From the NCBI GenBank assembly GCA_020226215.1, contig CM035236.1, positions 61,964,268-62,028,267 on the forward strand: 64,000 nucleotides of DNA, read 5' to 3'. Positions 57,192-64,000 of the stretch are shown here, in pieces; within the stretch, counting starts at the first letter, position 1, and each line of letters begins with the position of its first letter. The notes under the pieces are model-generated. The model was not told the DNA's origin and did not search any database. It was given only the letters and a program-made list of their open reading frames with translations. A program made the position numbers and the translations under genes. The DNA comes from Sindora glabra. Taxonomy: Eukaryota > Streptophyta > Magnoliopsida > Fabales > Fabaceae.

Positions 57192-58249
57192 TACTGATAA
57201 TAGTATTAGAGTAATAAAAAACATATGTGGATATGACAATAAAAATTAAAAATATGCAATAAAATGAAAGAATGGAGCTATATAATGCATGTGTGATCTA
57301 TAAATTAATGAAGGTTAAAAATAAAATATAAGTTAGTTATCTCTATTAAATTAATTCCTTAATTTATTTTAAATAGTTTTATAATAATAAAAAGACTACT
57401 CAATGATATTGTCATGGATTATAGGCAGTAGGAGTTTGACAAAATATGTAATAAATTAGATAAAAAGAAGGAAATAATGTGTGAATTATAAAGTAAAAAA
57501 TAAATAAATAATAAAAGAGAAAAATATGTAATAATATAGATAAAAAGAAAGAGAAATGATGCAATAAATATAATGTAGCATAAAAATTAAAAGAAGACTT
57601 AAAATTTTAAAATAAAAATAAGTGCATAAAATAAATAAAATAAGATTGATTGATAGATGAGCATACATGAAATATGAGAGCAGGATAAAAAAATTTTAAA
57701 AGAAAGCAACAAAATAGTTGTTGAGGGGTATAATCGTAAAATAAAGATGAAAATTTTGGATGGTACTTCACCGCAAGTTGGCACTTGTAAAGGTGCAAAA
57801 TGCTTCAACAAAATGGCAGTGATTCTTCGTCTATGGTTTTCTTTCATGTTGTTGCATGTTAATAACTTTGTTGACATATTCTATAAATATGTGAGTTATA
57901 ATCTCCTTTAGCCATTTTAGGACACCAAACATGTTTAATATATATATATATATATATATATCTATCTATTTAAATAAGAAATCTGGAAATCAATTTTTTT
58001 CCCTTTTTGTCAAGAAAGTCTGCAAATCGAAACTTTGAGATTGGGATAGTCCACAATTTTTAGTAGTCTGTTCGGTTTGATCCATTTGTGACGAACCCTT
58101 GGGAATGAATTCTCGGACAAATCAAATGGATTCATCCAAGAGAATTCCACGTAGCTTGTTTTCAGCAATTTACACTAAATCAAAATATAGACTATTTGAT
58201 TACTGAATTTTTACATGCATATATCTAGTGCATTAGCTAGTTTTACTGC
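57188..58249. other. AT-rich intergenic DNA, no gene
   Basis: Contains the right-hand part of the diffuse 56.7-57.7 kb repeat and a (TA)n run at 57938-57961. Overlapping short minus-strand frames at 57599-57877 are not recognisable. Confidence 0.4.

Positions 58250-58303
<54 letters not shown>
58250..58303. repeat. (AAT)n microsatellite
   Basis: About 17 units of AAT/ATA in a row without interruption. Confidence 0.95.
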
Positions 58304-58304
<1 letters not shown>

Positions 58305-60480
58305 TGATTGTATATTGAACACTTGTTAGTTTAGCTAGTGTGAGGATAAAATTGACAAATGGATGACATGTGGTTTTTGGTCTAGAACATTTTCTATTTA
58401 TTTGAAAATTAAAAAATTGAAATTCAGTCAGATTTGATAAAATTTTACTATAACCTATTTTTGAAAAACATGTCTTATATTAAATACATTGCATTCATAT
58501 GCATTTCATTTGACTCTGATGTGTTTTTAGTATATTTCAAATTAAAAATTATAAATAAATTAAAATAATAATTTTCAATATCACATCAAACACTGAAATT
58601 TTTTTGCAAATAGATTACATAATTTCTAAAACATATATAGTTCCAAACAGAACATGCAGACGATATAAATTAATGTCTATTTATTCTACAGTTCGTAATA
58701 TCCATTAATGTCAGTTAACTTTGCTTGTAGACTTTTTTTTTTTGCCTTTTCTTTTAAATTTATCTCACAAAAAGATAACATTGAAAATTGAAACACATCA
58801 TAAAATATTTTAAAAAATTATTGTAGTATAACTTTTATCAATGAAATTATAACTTGTTTTCACAAAACTTGCAAGATTTTGAGTAAATTATATTTAATAT
58901 GTACTTAGAAAAGTACATAAATTATGATTTTGAGTAAATTTCATTCTTGTCATCATCAAAAGATTTTTATATTTTCTTGTAATTTTTTTATTAAAAATTG
59001 CAACTTCAATGCAAAAATAAGAAATTTATTTATTTATTTACTAACATGAAGTAGTCTAAGTAAAAAGGACTTAAATATCTTAAGTTAGATGTCCTAAATT
59101 CAATCCAAGTCTTATATATGGAGAAAATTCATTTGAGAGATCTCCACCTTTGATGCTTGATAACGCGTGCCACAAGAAATTAATCTCTCACTTAGGCGGA
59201 GAAGATCCTAGTGCTAAAAGGAAAAAATAGACTATGATTTTTTATGCTATTTGTTACATAAAAAATTTACACAAATTTATAAATTTTAAAAAAATTGTAA
59301 AAATTTATTTAAAAAGCTACAACTTCTATTTTATAAATTTTTACGAGACTTGTATGAAAATTGGTAAAACCTCACCTTACCCCTCAATTATAAAAGAAAC
59401 AAGGCAAAGTAATTGCAAATGTAACCGTGCAAAATAAGATGAGTTGGGCATTGTGGGCTGGGCATGTGGGGCTTGGGGCCCATATGGTGTGAATTGAATT
59501 TGTTTGAACTCGAACCCATGCTTGCTAGCATAAATCCATAAAAAAAAAAAAAAATTACCAAGCTCAAAAAAGGAAAAACCAAAGAGTGCTCACGGATGCT
59601 CACAAAGAACCTGTATTAATATTTTTTATTATTATTAGAAGTAATTAAATCACTAGATACATATATATAAAAATTAAAATTTTAAATTTAAATGTAAAAC
59701 AATATCATTAAAAAATTTTAAATTAAGTTAAATTAAAAATTTTATTTTTTATTTGTAAATTAAAATCAGATAATTACATTCTTTTTTTATTTTATGTAAT
59801 TAATTAAGTCCAAAAAAATATTAAGTCATTAAACATTAAATTAAAAATGAAGATAGATTTTAAAAACTCCCAAATACTTCAATTATAAAAAATCTTAATA
59901 GTAACGCGCGCGCCCCTACTACAGCAAGAGTGCGCAAGTTTGAACTGTGCAAACTTCTTCATATAAACCCATAAAAAATACGACTTCTAACTAAGGATGT
60001 CCATCTTATCCTATGACCATAAACTACCCACATTGATCGTGAATTTTCTACTCATCTTATATGTCTATGCAAATGTCGTGGATATACTTACCAATTCATC
60101 CGATTTCTTCTAACTTAGCAACTACGGTATTCAATCGGCAAAATGAAGGCCATACACCACAAGGAACACACAGAAAAACCCATCAGGGAAAATTAACATT
60201 TACTATTCATAGATATAAATGCTAAAGTACAACATACATGCTATTTAGATCATCTCTCCCTTCTATCTTTACAATGGTAAGTTGTCTGAATCCTAATATT
60301 AGAACTGAACAAATCATCTCTTTAGCACAACAGTACATTACTTGAACCTCATTCACATGCTGTCAGAAGCCGGATCAGTAAACTTGTAATTATTTACTAT
60401 TATCATGGATCATGGTTTCCAAAGCTTTTCCATTTTTCTCATGTTTAAGAATGAAAGAAAACTGACAGAAGAAATCAATT
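58304..60480. other. intergenic DNA downstream of the RING/U-box-like gene
   Basis: No gene. Includes an A-run at 59539-59555, and GCGCGCGC at 59904-59912 in otherwise AT-rich DNA. The part from about 60.2 kb probably includes the 3' UTR and downstream region of the minus-strand gene; no polyadenylation signal was singled out. Confidence 0.4.
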
Positions 60481-62593
60481 TTAAGAACTAGTATTTTGAA
60501 TTGGCTGTGAGGGACATTGATCTTCTATAATAGGCGAGTTCAAGAGCTTCCTAAGAGACCGGTATTGCAGGCGGACATTCTCTCCGGTTCCAATAATCTT
60601 GAGCAAGTACCTGCAAAGAAAATAAGGTGGACTTGGAATTACTTCCTATCAGGTTTAGTTGCAAATTTTTATTTTTCATTATTATTATTTTTTTAATAAA
60701 TCATGACAGCAAGAATAGTTGAACTACTAAACTCTGGCGAGGATCCAGGATCAAATTTGAGATGTGAAGGCAAAACAAACTAAAGAACATCAAATGCCAC
60801 TTAAGTCATTGATATTTGTGTACAAATATCCCAACATCAATGCATGTCTATCCAGTATAATTCAATAATTTCATGACAAATGTTCAAATTTTAGCACTGG
60901 AAAGTGTAGGCATTAGAAATTTGAAATCATTCATAGGTTATCTACCTTCAATTAAGGCCTATTATCCAATAATTCAATAACTATACTAATCATAAGAAAG
61001 GAAATCACTCTAAAAACTCAGTTTTGCTTTATGAATCTCGTTAGTTTTATGCCAACCAAAAGAGGAGCAAAAGCAAATCTCATACTTCTGAAAACAAACA
61101 GTGAACCAAGTTGAGTTCAACAGATTCAAGCATGTCATAATAATTTTGATTCACACTGACTCCTATATATGATACAAAAAAAGCAAGAACCATTCTATCC
61201 CCTCATCAAACATCTTCACCGAATTTTTCAAAGCATATAAAGTACTAGTTATAGTTATGTTCAAGACAACTTGCTTCTGATATTAAAATTCCTAGATCAA
61301 CAGTTACTTAAATATCAAGAGCATAAAAGCAATATAACATTGTAACTCTTGTCAACTCACCAACCATTGAGACACTGAGATGTAATGACAGCTTCTTTTC
61401 CCACAAATTTTTCTGGTGTTCTCCTGTTACCCTGTAGAAATTGGAATGTTGTCACATGTTCTCAGACCACCTGACACAGTCATGGCCCAAAACTGGCGAC
61501 ATAAAAATTTAAAAATTACACAACCTCACCTTAATAACCACTTTCTCATTTACTGAAAATGGGTACTGTACTCCACGGTGGAGTCCATCATCAGCAGCAA
61601 CATCTCCATTTTCCTGAAGAATTTGAGTTAAGTACATAAATTTCCTAAAGGCAACAAATATCAGGTATTTCGTTCCTTAACAGAGTCCTTTACTTTTATC
61701 CTTCTCCCTCTCTCTCTCTCTTTTTGGGATGGGGGGGTTCAAATCCTGGACATGTTTTTCCCATCATTAGAAATCAGAATAAGCAACAACTTATAGTCAT
61801 ATATGGCAGTGATGGTAGTACATGTTGAGGACAACCTTATGTTGCAATATTGCCAGTAACAACTTCTGTAGAAGTAAAATGTGATATAAAACCCAAAATT
61901 TTAAGAAACAAGATAATGAGTCTTTCCATATAACTGAAAAAATGCGAAACAATTTTAGAAGCAACCTAAATAGATACTATTTCAGGAACATTCTATGTAA
62001 TTTTGTATGAATATGTGCCACGGGTTGTACCTTTATTTTATTTAAAGCAATTTCTTAGTTAAAAAACTAGCCATATAGTTATAACCCCCCCCCCCCAAAA
62101 AAAAAAAAAAATAGCCAACAATTGTTTTAAGTTACAAATGCAGCATATAGCCTGAGGAATCTTTCATTTGAAGTCCAAACGAAAAGGACCGTTTCTTTCA
62201 AAAGCTTATAAAATTGAACATATGCCAAAATTGTGTATATACCCTGGTTGCTCTTATTAAGTCCACTTGGTCACCCATGTCTTTCCGCCGCTTTCGAAGG
62301 GCAGCATTGTGAAATAACCTTCTATCATCCTCATGCTTGACTGCTGCAGCTGCAGCTCTAAGGGCTGTAGAGACAAACAACAGTCTAAGTCAAAAAACAA
62401 AAAAAATAAAAAAAAAATAACAATCACATCAGAAAAATGTAGCATAACCAAGAGTAAAGGCAGCAGAAGCAATAAATGTGTGTAGATGGAGAAAGCACAC
62501 AAAAAAGAATAATAAAACAAGGAAGGGGAAGATACCAAGGTTTGGAATTAAAGAACTGGTCTCAATGTCTGCATTGCAGAGAGTACATCTTGA
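60481..62593 (-). CDS. C-terminal five exons of a RING/U-box-like plant gene
   Basis: Exons, in gene order: 62593-62536 (SRCTLCNADIETSSLIPNL), 62364-62243 (ALRAAAAAVKHEDDRRLFHN, then ALRKRRKDMGDQVDLIRATR), 61613-61530 (ENGDVAADDGLHRGVQYPF, SVNEKVVIK), 61431-61361 (GNRRTPEKFVGKEAVITSQC, LNG) and 60610-60481 (WYLLKIIGTGENVRLQYRSL, RKLLN and a polar tail ending NTSS). All junctions have GT/AG splice sites and correct phase, with no stop until TAA at 60483-60481. The CxxC followed by LIPNLALR resembles the end of a RING or U-box; the basic KRRK segment could direct nuclear import. I cannot name the gene. Earlier exons are not visible and probably lie beyond the RTE insertion or outside the window. 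Confidence 0.8.
61703..61738. repeat. (CT)n tract followed by a G run, intronic
   Basis: About eight CT units with interruptions, TTTTT and then seven G. It lies in the same intron of the minus-strand gene. Confidence 0.7.
62085..62112. repeat. C12-A15 homopolymer junction in an intron
   Basis: Twelve C followed by about 15 A lie in the intron between two exons of the minus-strand gene. Length is likely to be polymorphic or prone to sequencing error. Confidence 0.8.
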
Positions 62594-63047
62594 CTGTGAC
62601 AGAAACAATAATAGTAATTATGATTATTTTCTCTCCCCATGCAAAATTTATAGCCCATAGTAGAAATATGATAGAAACAAGACAATGCAAGCGCAAGAAT
62701 AAAAAGATATATGCAAACAAAAGCTGAGTAAATTTGTAGTTAAAAGGGAAATCTAATGAATACATGGATTCCCATCAGCTCAGGCTATGAATACATGACT
62801 TGGAATCAATGGATTGAATGTACAAAGCCCAAGTTCATAACCCAAAAAGGATCTTACGTTGGGTACACCATTACAATTTAAGAAAGAAAAAACCTAAATG
62901 GCCCCAATTGTTGGTTCTAATTGTTCTGCACTCAGTAACAGAAGTCTAATCTGAAGTTGATAATAAGCTGCACTATCTTCTTCACATATATTCTTTCTTT
63001 TAATAATATATTTTCCTAAAAGGACAAATATAAGCTGTCCTATGTCT
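62594..63047. other. upstream intron or flank of the RING/U-box-like gene
   Basis: No exon could be supported. The first visible exon has an acceptor (CTGTCACAG on the minus strand), so this stretch should be intronic. Short plus-strand frames at 62476-62727 are shadows of the exon and intron. Confidence 0.5.
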
Positions 63048-63282
63048 AGGGTTGCAAACGAGCCGAGCATCTATATGATCAAGCTTGAACTCACTAAAAA
63101 TAAATGAGTTCGAACTTGAGCTAAACATTATTAAGCTTGAATAATCCAAACTCGAACTCAAGCCTGACTTGAACACGAGCTTAACTAAGTTTATACGAGC
63201 TTATTCAAGAAATATATCATTAGACCTCAATTTTTAATTAAACTTGGAATATTCAAATTTTAATAAGTTTATACAACCTTAC
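63048..63282. repeat. dispersed plant repeat with GTTTGCAACCC and GAGTTCGAGC-like words
   Basis: The segment starts AGGGTTGCAAACGAGCCGAG and continues with many variants of AACTCGA, CTTGAACTC and GAGCTTA in both senses. This wording is familiar from dispersed repeats found in many plant genomes. Class and limits are unknown; the RTE copy lies directly to the right. Confidence 0.45.
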
Positions 63283-63872
63283 AATAATAACAACAACAAC
63301 AAAATCTTATCTCACTAAGTGGGGTTGGCTACATGGATCGCACTACGCCATTGGGCTCTATCAAAAGCTAAGTCTTTAGTGATATTATTCACTAAGAGAT
63401 CCCTTTTTATAACTTCCTTTAATGTCCTCTTTGGCCTCCCTCTGCACTTTTTCACAGGGCTAAAGACCATGTGATCAACTCTCCTTACTAGTGCCTTTAA
63501 TGGCCTTCTTTGCACATAGCCAAACCATCTTAACCGATTTTCTGTCATCTTCTCTTCAACAGGTGCCACACCAATATGCCCTTGTATACAATCATTTCTT
63601 ATCTTGTCCTTTCTTGTATGACCACACATCCATCTTAACATTCTCATTTCTGGTACCCCCAATTTTTGCTCTTGTTATTCCTTTAGAGCTCAGCATTCAC
63701 TACCATAGAGCATAGCTAGTCGTATAGCAGTCCGATAAAACTTCCCTTTAAGTTTAGTAGGTACTTTACGGTCACAAATCACCCCAGATGCCTTTCTTCT
63801 TTTTAACCATCCAACTTGTATCCTGTGTGTAACATCTCCGTCAATTTCCCCATCGCTTTGTAAAAAAGATCC
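63283..63872 (-). pseudogene. 5'-truncated RTE LINE copy (last ~590 bp), minus strand
   Basis: The 3' end (63283 upward) shows the TTG-type tail and CACTTAGTGAGATAAGAT, as in the 47-50 kb element. Reading down from 63872: KYLGSFLQSDGEIDGDVTHR, IQVGWLKRRKASGVICDRKV, KGKFYRTAIRLAMLYGSEC, then MGVPEMRMLRWMCGHTRKDK, IRNDCIQGHIGVAPVEEKM, NRLRWFGYVQRRPLKALVRR and KCRGRPKRTLKEVIKRDL. This is the RTE region downstream of the polymerase palm. The copy is cut at KYLG, typical 5' truncation from incomplete reverse transcription. It retains ENRLRWFGYVQRRPLKA, absent from the longer copy. Confidence 0.9.
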
Positions 63873-64000
63873 CAAGTACTTAATTTATTATTTTACATAA
63901 ATTTGAAATTTTATTTTTCATATATAAATCAAATATTATTTTTTTATTCTCATTTTACTTATCAATATAACTTTTTATAATTGTCAAATATATTAAAAAT
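63873..64000. other. AT-rich DNA to the window end
   Basis: No feature is visible in this last stretch. Confidence 0.5.

Noticed and set aside
57051..57239. Minus-strand frame with Tyr/Ile and Thr/His runs
   Set aside because: Produced entirely by the (TG)n-(TA)n microsatellite.
1..64000. tRNA, rRNA or organellar insertions
   Set aside because: No cloverleaf-like gene, conserved rRNA segment or plastid/mitochondrial coding text was recognised by eye; a covariance-model scan would settle it.

Overview
The window is nuclear DNA from a flowering plant, most likely a eudicot. It is very AT-rich, has no long intact reading frame, and is dominated by decayed plant transposable elements: Ty1/copia, Ty3/gypsy of the Tat and CRM-like lineages, RTE-type LINE, Helitron and MITE-like foldbacks. 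Two host genes with plant-type introns are visible. I cannot name the species. All assignments come from reading the sequence and recognising motifs; no alignment was run.

Layout. 1-8.3 kb: AT-rich non-coding DNA with a telomere-like patch (531-586), a long degenerate repeat field whose short CCCAAAGG-type core recurs about every 85 bp (4.2-6.8 kb), a 167-bp tandem duplication and a hairpin. 8.37-12.26 kb: two decayed copia fragments in opposite orientation. 12.3-20.5 kb: remains of a Tat-lineage gypsy element on the minus strand (RT, archaeal-type RNase H, integrase). Beyond its pol lies an antisense ORF (plus strand, 13.7-17.5 kb) resembling plant mobile domain proteins. 20.5-25.25 kb: a CRM-like chromovirus joined to the Tat RT. 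It has lost its RT and integrase catalytic cores but keeps PBS, gag, PPT and a full 3' LTR. 25.25-28.9 kb: a Helitron remnant with UBP6-type and RING-H2 exon fragments upstream of a RepHel helicase C-terminus. 29-31.8 kb: an almost pure A/T island, then a LINE RNase H fragment split by a MITE. 31.9-38.3 kb: a non-coding LTR element with repeat-rich LTRs, running into four tandem ~404-bp units. 38.67 kb: a perfect-looking foldback hairpin.

39.0-52.3 kb is a host locus. It is a two-exon pentatricopeptide repeat (PPR) gene resembling Arabidopsis At1g09820, now a pseudogene. Its 11.5-kb intron holds a nearly complete minus-strand copia element (41.4-46.4 kb) and a long RTE LINE (47.3-50.4 kb). 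52.3-60.4 kb is AT-rich intergenic DNA with microsatellites, a Z-DNA-type tract and a possible hAT-type MITE. 60.48-62.6 kb holds the last five exons of an intact-looking minus-strand gene with a RING/U-box-like CxxC segment; it is probably the only functional protein gene here. A second, 5'-truncated RTE copy lies upstream of its visible exons at 63.3-63.9 kb.

The elements do not form a pathway. They record repeated insertion: copia and LINE into the PPR intron, MITE into LINE, CRM-like element into or against Tat. Several are non-autonomous derivatives that would need proteins supplied in trans.
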